Shown: positions 33,029 through 41,563 of the stretch, piece after piece
Numbering within the stretch: the first letter of the stretch is position 1
Layout of the letters: every line of letters starts with the position of its first letter
Assembly (NCBI GenBank): GCA_934184665.1
Contig: CAKPSX010000011.1
Location: 1 to 46,602, forward strand
Direction: 5' to 3'
Source: an uncultured Clostridia bacterium
Lineage (GTDB): Bacteria; Bacillota; Clostridia; TANB77; CAG-508
Length of the DNA: 46,602 nucleotides
Notes under the pieces: generated by a model
Seen by the model: only the letters and a program-made list of their open reading frames with translations
What the model was told of the DNA's origin: nothing
Databases searched by the model: none
Translations under genes and position numbers: made by a program

Positions 33029-36000
33029 TTATTTTACAATAAAATTTACTGTTTTTTCTGTGTAATTGTTATTGTGTTCATCATATAAATTAATTACTAA
33101 TCTATACATTCCTGTGCTTAACTTATTTTTTATACTCAATTTATTATTTTCTTGTAAGTTTTTATTTTCTATTATTGAAGAAACTACAGTATTTTCTGTA
33201 TCAGTATATGTAAACATAGATGTTCTCTTTTGTAACTTTATTTTAACATAAGGATTTGCTAATTCACCTTTATCAACATTAATTTCCAACACTTTATCTT
33301 TACTGTTTTTATCAAATAATTGTAATTTATCTTGATTTTCTGCATCATTTGTAATCTTTGCATCTAACCCAAATGTGTGTTTTTTAATTATGCCGAAATC
33401 ATATTCATTTGACATCATAAGTCTTTGCAACATATCGTTTTCTTGAGTATATGCTTCAACAACTAATTTATAATTTCCAGCTTCAAGTTTATAATTTTCT
33501 TGAGTTACACCTGTCATGTCTAAATCTATATTTAATTTTTGATTTAAACTATCTTTAGTTATTTGCCCTAAATTAGTTAATGCATAATTCATGTTCATTG
33601 TTTGTCGCACATCATTAACTGTTACAGCTGTTCCATCAGGAATGTTTATATTCCCTCCATTTTCGTTTTTCAATTTTATTTTTATAACTAAATCTTTGTT
33701 AGTATCTGTATCGATTAATGAATTATCTATAAGTGCATTCATATTAATAGTTCCATTTAATCTGATATTTCCATTTTGAGTATATTGTTTTTTCTCTAAA
33801 GATGCATCATATGTAACATTCCTTTTTTGTTGTATATTCATAATATTTGTTGCTATATATTCTGGCTCTTTTATACTCTCAACTGTGTCTTGAATTTTCA
33901 TCAAAATATTATATGTTTTATTTGTTTCCAAGCAATTCTCACATTCCGAAAAATCTAATACAATTCTAAATTGTTCACTATATGTGTACATCAATGTTAC
34001 TGCATTTCCACTAGATGCATCTGCAACATTAGAAACTTCAGCATAATTTTGATTATTATTTTGTATATTTACAAAATCTTTTAATTTTACAACATCTTGA
34101 TTTTCAGTTAATTTATATCTATAAATCTCACCATCTGTTGTAATTAACATCACTTTAGTTCCAACTGGAATCGGAATCTGCCCTTCACCAGATTCTATAA
34201 TTATGCTTCTTTCTATATTTTGGTATTTATTACCCAAGTTTTCATCTTTCTTAAACTGGTAATCTGCTTGGAAGTTTGCACTTATAACTCCATCTTGCAT
34301 TATTTGTACAGTATTTGAGTTCCAATCATCTGTATTTGCATTAATTTTTTTTCCTTCTTGTAAAATTATTTTTTCTGTTAAATTTTTATCTATAGTTATA
34401 TCATTAGCTATATAATATTGAACAAAATCATCTATTTGTTTATATGTTATGGTGTAGTCTGTATCACCACTTACTAAAGCAATTGCTTCATTTCTTTCTA
34501 TTAATTCAGGAGTTGTACCATATACTTTTAAATAAGGATTATCTTCTCCACCTTTTATTTTATATGCCTCATTTTCATACATCAATGGATTCAAAACTAG
34601 TGTTGTTGTTCCTGTAATATTTCCTCTAATATTTAAACATACTTCACTATCTAAGTATAGTTCTCCTCCACCTTCAAAATTTCCTGAAATTTCTCCTGGG
34701 GCGGAAATCTTAAGTCCACTTTCATCTGGTATATATAAATTTTCTATTGACTTTATACCAAGTAAATTGCCATTACTATCTTTGTTTGTCAATAATACAT
34801 AACTATTTTCAAAATATACATTTGTTGCCCTATCTATACCATTCATGGTTTTGTATTTTGCAGTAGAATTTCCTGTCCAATAATTCTTAAATGTTACATC
34901 AATTGTTTTTTGAACAGATCCAAGTGTTATTGAACCATAATTTTCAACATGTGTATTCATTCCTTGGATTTTAACTGTTGCAGTTCCATATACTGTTACA
35001 AAGTCTGATGCGTCACCATCATTATCAGCATCATAACCTCTGCCACCACCGTAAAGTAATTGTGTTATACTTAGATTAGAATTTTTTTCATCTCCTACAT
35101 CTACAACAGTATTTCCTTTAACTGTTCCTAGGTTACCTCCTCCAAAAACATTTTCAACTGTTCCTGAATTTATATTAACTTCTGTATCTCCATTTACATT
35201 ACCTGAATATCCACCGCCATATACATCTGAAATCTTTGAGTTTGTAATTATAAGTTGTGTTTTTCCAAGTACATCTGCTGCATTTCCACCTGCTAATACA
35301 TTTCCTGTAATATTAGAATCTTGTACTGTAACATTTGTATTTTGCTTTATTATTCCTACATTATCTACATTTGGCGAATAAATTAAATGTTTGTCTATAT
35401 CAACCCCATTTGTATCCTTTAAACTTGTATCATCGCTCCATTCGAACTTTGTAGAATATGCATAATTGCCATATTTAGAGGCTTCATTTTCAACTTGTAC
35501 ATTTGTAATATTTCCTTTACTATCTTTTACTACTGTATATTTTGGAGCAACATAAGTGCTCTTATTTTGTGGATAATACATTCTTACAGATGTTGGCTTT
35601 GTTATTCCATCTCCTCCTCCATACACTGAACCATATATAGTAGAATTGTTTTTTACTGTTACATATGTATTTCCTTCAACTGTAGCAAGAGAGCCACCAC
35701 CATATACATTACCATTTGTAGAACTATCTTTTGTTCCAACAGTGCTTTCATCTATAGTTATATTAACATCATTTTCAACCATTGCTAATGATAAATATGT
35801 ATATGAATAATATCTTGCAAAGGTAATGTAATTAGGATTGTTACTAATCCATGTAATTCCTTTATATGCTGAAATACAGATATATTCTGTATCTTTTTGT
35901 AAAAACGGGAATCCTTCTGCTGGATTGCTCCAAGTCCAATCAGTATCATAGTCACCATTATTTTTATTTTTAATACTTGTAAAATCGCTATTTGTAGGTA

Positions 36001-37888
36001 TATATTGTGTATTTTGCCAATCACATTCAGCTTGTGATTTAGACATTGTAATTGGAATTTCTATTATTTGTGTTCCACCTGTTCCGCTTCCAAATATATT
36101 GCCTAATACTTTTGAGTTTTGTATTGAAACTTCTACATTTCCTCCATTTTGTGAATCATCTTTTTTTACATTACCATTATAACCTCCACCATAAACATTT
36201 CCATTTATTGTAGAATTTTTTATATTTACATGTGTATTTCCATATGTAGTTGCTGTAAAATCACATCCGCCACCATATACATTTGTTACATTTGTTGCAC
36301 CAGATATATTAACATAAGCATCTCCTGTAAATGTTCCTGATTTTGCTGCACCATATATATTAGTAATTTTAGGGTTTGTTGCTATATTATTTGTTCCATC
36401 ACCTATAACTGTTATTTCTCTTTTTCCTATTGATTTAGAATTAATTCCATAACTCCCCCCAAAAATGTCTTTAACTGTTCCTCCAGTAATTACGAATTTA
36501 AAATCTTGACTAATAATTGGTTTTGAATTTTCATATGGTGCTGTTGTTCCAAGTGTTATAGGCCCTGTAACTGTAGCATTTTGTCCCATATACCAATGTA
36601 ATTCATAATTATATTTTTTGCTTTCTTGTGATGTTGACCAAGAAGTTTGCCAAGATGGAAATGTTCCACCATTTAATACAACTGTTTGAACAGTATTTGT
36701 TCTTAAAACACTAAAACCTCTTGCATTTGCTCTTTTCGTAAACTCTAAATATGATTTATTAGAACCACTAAATGCTGTTTCAGACCCAACTGTTACTGGT
36801 GAACTTTGATTTGGTTTAAAATTATTTGTTATTGCTCTATAATAAACATTATCAACCCTAATAGAATTATATGTAAAATCATAATAGCCATGTCCATTTA
36901 TATATAAATTAAACTGATTATTATTATAACTTTTGAAAGTCACACTTGGTGCATATGTATTATTAGAGCCTACATCTTTTGTTGATAAAACACCACTTTT
37001 GGTATAATATGAAACATATCCAAAAGACCTTTGTTGAGCTATATGATCTCCAAAAATATAATTTTTGGTTTCATCAAATGTACTGCCATCATAAAGATCA
37101 TATGCCTTAAAGTAATTTGCCTGTTTTGAGCCATTATCACTTGATTTCACATAATTTAAATCTCCTGTAAGCATTAGTACATTCTCATATGAATTTTTAG
37201 AATTTGCATTTGAGAAATTATTAGTAACATCTTCTTGGTATAATAAATAATATGCATAATCTAATGAACAAAGTGGATTTTCTTTATTTTTTCCATCATT
37301 TAATGTAAGTACATTATTTTCATATTTATAGTTCCAAGAACCTGTTTTATCATATGTTTTTGTTTTATCATAATCTATTATCCAATAATCTGTATAATAC
37401 ATTGTTGAATAAGGGTTTTGGACATATAATACTTTTCCCCATAATGCATCAAGTTCTATTATTCCATCTTTATCTGTATCAAATGCAAGTAATGTATCTA
37501 TTGAAACAGAATCTCCTGGTTGGAATACTGTTTCTGATGGTGTTAAAATACTTGCATTATTAACTTTCCACCCTGTAAATGAATAAGAATAATCATCTTT
37601 ATCAAAATAAAATGTTTCATCATCTACTTTTTTGTAATATGATTCTTCTATCATATTTATAGTTTTAGCAAAATCATCTGGAATTGTTATGTAATTATTT
37701 TTGCTATTTGCTACTAATTCATATTCTTTTTCTTCAAAAGCACCTGTTTTATCTCCCGGAGAAAATTTAATCGTTATTGTTGTTGCACTTCTAGGTGCTG
37801 CTTCTGTTGCTGGCCATAGTTTTAATATTGCAACAACTGAAATTGTAAGAAAAAGTAGTAGCAATAAGAAACTATATTTCTTTTTCAT
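33029..37888 (-). CDS. Giant (1619-aa) secreted protein with YGGG beta-helix-like repeats
   Basis: Signal peptide at residues 1-30 (FLLLLLFLTISVVAILKLWPATEAA). Residues about 35-165 resemble InlB-type beta repeats (YSFTGWKVN, PGDSVSI, LDALWGK) and contain an EF-hand-like DTDKDGIIEL. Residues about 490-950 hold at least eight [V/I][Y/F]GGG turns (NVYGGGCDF, NVYGGGYNG, SVYGGGDG, NVFGGGNLG, LLYGGGRGYDADNDGD), each following a TxVxI strand pair. This suggests a parallel beta-helix adhesin. The C-terminal 500 residues look like Ig-like modules. There is no LPXTG, so anchoring is not by sortase. It lies in the SipW/TasA-like operon with AAGGAGG upstream. A structural role in a surface fibre or matrix is inferred. 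Confidence 0.85.
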   Translation of the reverse strand: MKKKYSFLLLLLFLTISVVAILKLWPATEAAPRSATTITIKFSPGDKTGAFEEKEYELVANSKNNYITIPDDFAKTINMIEESYYKKVDDETFYFDKDDYSYSFTGWKVNNASILTPSETVFQPGDSVSIDTLLAFDTDKDGIIELDALWGKVLYVQNPYSTMYYTDYWIIDYDKTKTYDKTGSWNYKYENNVLTLNDGKNKENPLCSLDYAYYLLYQEDVTNNFSNANSKNSYENVLMLTGDLNYVKSSDNGSKQANYFKAYDLYDGSTFDETKNYIFGDHIAQQRSFGYVSYYTKSGVLSTKDVGSNNTYAPSVTFKSYNNNQFNLYINGHGYYDFTYNSIRVDNVYYRAITNNFKPNQSSPVTVGSETAFSGSNKSYLEFTKRANARGFSVLRTNTVQTVVLNGGTFPSWQTSWSTSQESKKYNYELHWYMGQNATVTGPITLGTTAPYENSKPIISQDFKFVITGGTVKDIFGGSYGINSKSIGKREITVIGDGTNNIATNPKITNIYGAAKSGTFTGDAYVNISGATNVTNVYGGGCDFTATTYGNTHVNIKNSTINGNVYGGGYNGNVKKDDSQNGGNVEVSIQNSKVLGNIFGSGTGGTQIIEIPITMSKSQAECDWQNTQYIPTNSDFTSIKNKNNGDYDTDWTWSNPAEGFPFLQKDTEYICISAYKGITWISNNPNYITFARYYSYTYLSLAMVENDVNITIDESTVGTKDSSTNGNVYGGGSLATVEGNTYVTVKNNSTIYGSVYGGGDGITKPTSVRMYYPQNKSTYVAPKYTVVKDSKGNITNVQVENEASKYGNYAYSTKFEWSDDTSLKDTNGVDIDKHLIYSPNVDNVGIIKQNTNVTVQDSNITGNVLAGGNAADVLGKTQLIITNSKISDVYGGGYSGNVNGDTEVNINSGTVENVFGGGNLGTVKGNTVVDVGDEKNSNLSITQLLYGGGRGYDADNDGDASDFVTVYGTATVKIQGMNTHVENYGSITLGSVQKTIDVTFKNYWTGNSTAKYKTMNGIDRATNVYFENSYVLLTNKDSNGNLLGIKSIENLYIPDESGLKISAPGEISGNFEGGGELYLDSEVCLNIRGNITGTTTLVLNPLMYENEAYKIKGGEDNPYLKVYGTTPELIERNEAIALVSGDTDYTITYKQIDDFVQYYIANDITIDKNLTEKIILQEGKKINANTDDWNSNTVQIMQDGVISANFQADYQFKKDENLGNKYQNIERSIIIESGEGQIPIPVGTKVMLITTDGEIYRYKLTENQDVVKLKDFVNIQNNNQNYAEVSNVADASSGNAVTLMYTYSEQFRIVLDFSECENCLETNKTYNILMKIQDTVESIKEPEYIATNIMNIQQKRNVTYDASLEKKQYTQNGNIRLNGTINMNALIDNSLIDTDTNKDLVIKIKLKNENGGNINIPDGTAVTVNDVRQTMNMNYALTNLGQITKDSLNQKLNIDLDMTGVTQENYKLEAGNYKLVVEAYTQENDMLQRLMMSNEYDFGIIKKHTFGLDAKITNDAENQDKLQLFDKNSKDKVLEINVDKGELANPYVKIKLQKRTSMFTYTDTENTVVSSIIENKNLQENNKLSIKNKLSTGMYRLVINLYDEHNNNYTEKTVNFIVK

Positions 37889-37915
37889 CTTTTACCTTAT
37901 TTCCTCCTTCGTAAT

Positions 37916-38431
37916 TTATATTGCCTTTTGATAACTATCTACGATAATCTTCACACAATCAATTTCATTACTATATAAATAATTTTTCTCATCACCATTC
38001 CAACTAACTGTTAGTTGATATTCTTGTTCATACTTATCTGTTGGCATTTCAATTTCTTGTGTAATATTATTATTTAGTAAATTTTCCTCTTGAATTTCTC
38101 CATTTTCAACTTTTTTTAGTTCAAAATTTAATGGTAAATATTTTTCTGTTTCTAATTTTATAGTATAAACCATAGATATATCTGAAGTTTTATTTTCATC
38201 AAAATTTTTAACTTTAAAATTAGATGTAATACTGTCTCCTGGTTTTAATTCTGTTAAAACAACTTCATCAACTACTGTAGTTTTCGGATTACCTATTATA
38301 GCTGTTGCTTTACCTCCTAGAGCAGTCTTATATTTAGAAAATGTAATACACACAACTATAACAGTAGTAAATAATAATATCTGTATAACTTTAGCAACAT
38401 TACTGTTTTTTCTTGCTGTTTTACGTTTCAT
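37916..38431 (-). CDS. Small exported TasA/camelysin-like protein
   Basis: 171 aa. Basic start, hydrophobic stretch (VIQILLFTTVIVVCI), then TFSKYKTALGGKATAIIGNP, closely resembling the signal region of TasA/CalY proteins. The mature part is short and beta-rich, with LKPGDSITSNFKVKNFDENKTSD, reminiscent of the 'QPGSAGSFKITVDNKSD' segment of the TasA-like protein at 39156, so it is likely a paralogue or minor subunit. It starts 3 bp after the sipW stop, with AGAGGA as ribosome binding site, indicating tight coupling to the peptidase. Confidence 0.78.
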   Translation of the reverse strand: MKRKTARKNSNVAKVIQILLFTTVIVVCITFSKYKTALGGKATAIIGNPKTTVVDEVVLTELKPGDSITSNFKVKNFDENKTSDISMVYTIKLETEKYLPLNFELKKVENGEIQEENLLNNNITQEIEMPTDKYEQEYQLTVSWNGDEKNYLYSNEIDCVKIIVDSYQKAI

Positions 38432-38434
38432 GTA

Positions 38435-39031
38435 TTAATCCTCTTTTCTTTCATATTCTTCTCTTTTTTCTCTTCTTATTTGTAATTTATTGTTATATCT
38501 CATATCGTTAATACATAATAAAGTAAATATTATTATTATACAAACTATTGCTGTTTTATTGTTTAAGAGAATTACAGCTTTTCCTAAATAGCTTATTTTG
38601 CCAATATATTTTCCCTCAACATCTTCAAACTTAACTGTTCCACTATCTCTTACATTATTATTATCACCTTTAGTTATATACTCCACACCATTTTCTGTTT
38701 CCATTATTTGGATTATTCTATGTGTTATTATTGATTGTCCTGAGTGAAATGAAATAATATCATTTTCTTTTAAATCATTTTGATCACATTTCTTTACTAT
38801 AGCAACATCACTTACCTTTAAATCAGGTTCCATACTTCCTGATATAATGACAAATGCCTTTACTCCAAAAAAGTTTGGTGTTTCATTTTTATTTGTCATT
38901 GAAAAAATAATAAGTGAAACATTGTATAAAATAACAGGAATTATAATTATATATAATATAAACTTTATTATTTTTCTTCTTTTTTCTGCTTTTTCAATTT
39001 TTTTCTTTATAATATCATTTGTATATCTCAC
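38435..39031 (-). CDS. sipW: SipW-like (ER-type) signal peptidase I
   Basis: 198 aa from a GTG at 39031 with AGAAGGTG upstream; an ATG 14 codons earlier has no ribosome binding site. The catalytic serine block is ISGSMEPDLKVSD. The usual bacterial Lys is replaced by His in IITHRI, the hallmark of ER-type/SipW peptidases. GDNNNVRD is the third conserved block. Transmembrane helices lie near both ends (FILYIIIIPVILYNVSLII; TAIVCIIIIFTLLC). In Bacillus SipW processes TasA and TapA for the biofilm matrix. Here it sits between two TasA-like genes, so those and the 258-aa protein are the likely substrates. Confidence 0.9.
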   Translation of the reverse strand: MRYTNDIIKKKIEKAEKRRKIIKFILYIIIIPVILYNVSLIIFSMTNKNETPNFFGVKAFVIISGSMEPDLKVSDVAIVKKCDQNDLKENDIISFHSGQSIITHRIIQIMETENGVEYITKGDNNNVRDSGTVKFEDVEGKYIGKISYLGKAVILLNNKTAIVCIIIIFTLLCINDMRYNNKLQIRREKREEYERKED

Positions 39032-39087
39032 TTTGCACCTTCTTAATTTTTTATTTATCTTTTTGTATTTCATATTATTGGGTAGAA

Positions 39088-39141
39088 AATAACTTTCATG
39101 AAAAAAGTTTGAAAAAACAAACTTCTTTCATGAGAGTTATT
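39088..39141 (-). terminator. Long hairpin between the TasA-like gene and sipW (attenuator)
   Basis: Two 24-nt arms, from AATAACTTTCATGAAA to TTTCATGAGAGTTATT, pair with only two mismatches around a 6-nt loop. The T-run after it is weak (TTATTTTC). It could reduce transcription into sipW and protect the upstream mRNA, giving more subunit than peptidase. Confidence 0.6.
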
Positions 39142-39155
39142 ATACTCTCATATCT

Positions 39156-39737
39156 TTATTTGCTTGCATCTACTTGTGTTGCAGATAATGTTATTGAACA
39201 TATTGTTTCTGATGATTGTGTTGAAGCTTCACCAATTGTTGTATCAGCTGCATCAACTGTAGCTGTATTATCAGCAACTTCATAATCCCATTTCCAATTT
39301 ACAGTAACTTCTTGTTTAGCACCTGCAGCTATTGTAGCACCTTGAGAACCTGTATCACCACTTGTTGTTAATGTGAATTGTCCATTTTGGAATATTGAAC
39401 TAGAGTTATCTGCTACTGTTGCAACAACTGTTGCAGCAACATCACTTTTGTTGTCAACTGTTATTTTGAAACTTCCAGCAGACCCTGGTTGTATAAAGCT
39501 ATTATCTTTATCAGCTGTTGTCATTGTTGAGGCTAAGTCAATTTGGAAATCTTTTGTTAGTGGTGTTGTATCATCTCTATTAAATTTAATATCCCATTTT
39601 GCGATAGTAGCTATTCCTGTACCAGGCATAGATGATGTATATTTTGCATATGTGTATGCTAAAGCAATGAATGCTATCATTAAAAGTATTAATAATATTG
39701 CCAGAGTTCTTGAAAGATTTGATTTCTTTTTTGTCAT
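39156..39737 (-). CDS. TasA/CalY (camelysin)-like matrix protein
   Basis: 193 aa from ATG 39737, preceded by AAGGGGGTG; the ORF opens 16 codons earlier without a good site. Signal region: MTKKKSNLSRTLAILLILL then ALAYTYAKYTSS, the camelysin/TasA signature. The mature part (GIATIAKWDIKFN, FIQPGSAGSFKITVDNKSDVAATV, EVTVNWKWDYE) fits the beta-sandwich of fibre-forming TasA proteins, including the TNS/QPG-type turn before the donor strand. It is first in the operon, behind a promoter with a leader of about 150 nt and ahead of a large hairpin, consistent with high expression as the main subunit. Confidence 0.85.
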   Translation of the reverse strand: MTKKKSNLSRTLAILLILLMIAFIALAYTYAKYTSSMPGTGIATIAKWDIKFNRDDTTPLTKDFQIDLASTMTTADKDNSFIQPGSAGSFKITVDNKSDVAATVVATVADNSSSIFQNGQFTLTTSGDTGSQGATIAAGAKQEVTVNWKWDYEVADNTATVDAADTTIGEASTQSSETICSITLSATQVDASK

Positions 39738-39896
39738 TTGTTTTTCACCCCCTTTTATCTTACTGTTTTTATTTATATCTGCCATTCAAAATGACAAAAA
39801 TAATTACATGATAAATCAAGGAAATTATTACATTTTTCTTATTTGTTCTATTTTATATAGCATTTTTTATGTTTTTTTGACATTTTCCTCTACCCA

Positions 39897-39925
39897 ATAA
39901 TATCAATAAATTTATATAAAATCAA
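39897..39925 (-). promoter_or_regulatory. Promoter of the SipW/TasA-like operon
   Basis: TTGATT (39920-39925), 17-bp spacer, TATTAT (39897-39902). It leaves a leader of about 150 nt before the ribosome binding site. Confidence 0.5.
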
Positions 39926-39979
39926 GTATTTTTCACAAAATTGATGTGGCAATTTTTGCTTGCCAAACAAAACAATAAG

Positions 39980-40000
39980 GTCGGGCTTTAAAAGCCCGAC
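39980..40000. terminator. Terminator of cotJABC
   Basis: GTCGGGCTT and AAGCCCGAC form a perfect 9-bp stem immediately after the cotJC stop; the T-run on the minus strand is weak. Confidence 0.65.
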
Positions 40001-40002
40001 TT

Positions 40003-40611
40003 TTAGTTACAATTATTCATATTGTTCCAATCATTCATGTAAAATTTCTTTTCAGCAAGTTTATCTTGAACTCCACGTAATGCCTCACCAAATCTTTGGA
40101 AATGAACTACTTCTCTTTCCCTTAAAAATCTTAGTGGGTCAACTACATCTGGATTATCTCTACATAAATCAATTAGCTTTTCATAAGTTGCTCTTGCTTT
40201 TTGCTCTGCTGCCAAGTCTTCTTGCAAGTTTGCAATCACATCGCCTTTGCAGGCTAAGCAGTTAGCAGAAAATGGAACACCTGCTGCAGATTGTGGATAT
40301 ACATCAACACCATGGTCTGTATAATATGGTCCTAAGCCAGCTGCTTCAATTTCTTCAATTGATGCACCTTTTGTTAATTGATGAACAATTGCACCAACCA
40401 TTTCTAAATGAGCTAATTCTTCTGTTCCTATATCATTTAATATAGCTTTTGATTTTTGATCAGGCATTGCAAATCTTTGTGATAAATATCTAAGAGATGC
40501 TGCGAGTTCACCATCTGGACCACCATATTGGCTGATTATTACCTTTGCAAGACGAGGATCTGTGCATTTTATATTTATAGGATATTGTAACATTTTATTA
40601 TAAGTCCACAT
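40003..40611 (-). CDS. cotJC: Spore coat protein CotJC (manganese-catalase fold)
   Basis: 202 aa from ATG 40611 (MWTYNKMLQYPI), with AAGGAGGAG upstream; the start overlaps the cotJB stop in TAATG. Ferritin-like metal ligands are visible in GGPDGELAASLRYLSQRF, IGTEELAHLEMVGAI, LAAEQKARATYEKLI and REREVVHFQRFGEAL. CotJC resembles manganese catalases and is part of the spore coat of Bacillus and Clostridia, made in the mother cell. The last 10 residues are Asn-rich. Confidence 0.95.
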   Translation of the reverse strand: MWTYNKMLQYPINIKCTDPRLAKVIISQYGGPDGELAASLRYLSQRFAMPDQKSKAILNDIGTEELAHLEMVGAIVHQLTKGASIEEIEAAGLGPYYTDHGVDVYPQSAAGVPFSANCLACKGDVIANLQEDLAAEQKARATYEKLIDLCRDNPDVVDPLRFLREREVVHFQRFGEALRGVQDKLAEKKFYMNDWNNMNNCN

Positions 40612-41015
40612 TAAAAATCTCCTCCTTCCCATGGCCATGGTTCTTCAAGCCATCTCCACTTATTACATGGAAATTTAATTGAAAGAGGTCCATAAACCTT
40701 TTGATATTTATCAGTTATATCTCTATATTCTTTACAGTATTTTCTATGCAAACATAATGCTTTTTCATCTTCAGGGTGAGTATCTAAATATAATCCTAAT
40801 TCAGTAATTGCAAAATTTAAACATTTTATTTTTTCCATCATTTCTTTTCTAGTTGAATCACAATTATTATTAAAATTTAATCCTGCATTTGTATTTAATG
40901 CAGATGCACTATTAGGCATATTATTCATATTAAATATATTGTTTGTATTATTCATGCTATTCATAGAATTATTAGAACTATTCATACAATTACAATTTCT
41001 ATCCATATTTTCCAT
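40611..41015 (-). CDS. cotJB: Spore coat protein CotJB with Asn/Met-rich extension
   Basis: 134 aa. The C-terminal ~80 residues (MMEKIKCLNFAITELGLYLDTHPEDEKAL..., YGPLSIKFPCNKWRWLEEPWPWEGGDF) match CotJB. The first ~45 residues are an unusual low-complexity extension rich in Asn and Met (NSSNNSMNSMNNTNNIFNMNN) with two Cys; Bacillus CotJB, from memory, lacks it. It starts with TAATG overlap to cotJA and AAAGGGG as ribosome binding site. Confidence 0.92.
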   Translation of the reverse strand: MENMDRNCNCMNSSNNSMNSMNNTNNIFNMNNMPNSASALNTNAGLNFNNNCDSTRKEMMEKIKCLNFAITELGLYLDTHPEDEKALCLHRKYCKEYRDITDKYQKVYGPLSIKFPCNKWRWLEEPWPWEGGDF

Positions 41016-41374
41016 TATTTATTGCACCCCTTTCCAATTGTATTTGTTGCCTCAATAAAATCTAAAGTTCTCATTGATTGGCAAGGCATGTATGGGCTTA
41101 CTAATTCTGGGAAAATTGTTCCCATTTTTAGTCCTACACAAGGTTTAAAAGTCTTATCCATATATTGCCATGGAACATAGCTTTGTGCTAACATAGGGTT
41201 TTCTGGAAAAACGCTTAATTCATATTCTTCATCAAAACCGCAAGCACAGTCATTGGTTTCTTCATAATCTGTATATGGACATACATCGTCACATTTATCT
41301 TCAATAACACTATTATTTGTATCACAAGAATTATTGTTCATACAATAACATTTTTTATATCTTCGAGTAAACAT
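41015..41374 (-). CDS. cotJA: Spore coat-associated protein CotJA
   Basis: 119 aa from ATG 41374 with AAAGGAGGATAAAA; the ORF opens 20 codons earlier without a ribosome binding site. The C-terminal part (MLAQSYVPWQYMDKTFKPCVGLKMGTIFPELVSPYMP) matches CotJA. The N-terminal half is Cys/Asp-rich (CYCMNNNSCDTNN, CDDVCPYTDYEETNDCACG), longer than I recall for Bacillus CotJA. First gene of the cotJ operon. Confidence 0.9.
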   Translation of the reverse strand: MFTRRYKKCYCMNNNSCDTNNSVIEDKCDDVCPYTDYEETNDCACGFDEEYELSVFPENPMLAQSYVPWQYMDKTFKPCVGLKMGTIFPELVSPYMPCQSMRTLDFIEATNTIGKGCNK

Positions 41375-41403
41375 TTTTATCCTCCTTTTTTTATTTATAT
41401 TAC

Positions 41404-41411
41404 ATAATATG
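41404..41411 (-). promoter_or_regulatory. Possible mother-cell sporulation promoter (-10 element) of cotJ
   Basis: CATATTAT upstream of cotJA resembles the CATAnnnT -10 of sigma-E/sigma-K promoters. No convincing -35 for sigma-E is seen; an AC 17 bp upstream would suit sigma-K. Confidence 0.3.
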
Positions 41412-41502
41412 CGAATTTTTTTATATCTGTTCATTATAATATTTAACTTAAGATTTTCCTGTTAAAGTCCTTTCAATTTTGAATAATCGTCCTTTTTGAG
41501 GA

Positions 41503-41531
41503 TTGACAATTTTCTTAGTTTTTGGTATTAT
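41503..41531 (+). promoter_or_regulatory. Sigma-A promoter of the Ser/Asn-rich protein gene
   Basis: TTGACA (41503-41508), 17-bp spacer, TATTAT (41526-41531), followed by AGGAGG before ATG 41564. Confidence 0.75.
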
Positions 41532-41563
41532 TGTGTAAAATCTTTTCATTAGGAGGTACGCAA

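Noticed and set aside
34900..36500. CRISPR-like or tandem DNA repeats in the giant gene
   Set aside because: The repetition is at protein level (YGGG turns) with variable spacing; there is no constant-length DNA repeat-spacer pattern.
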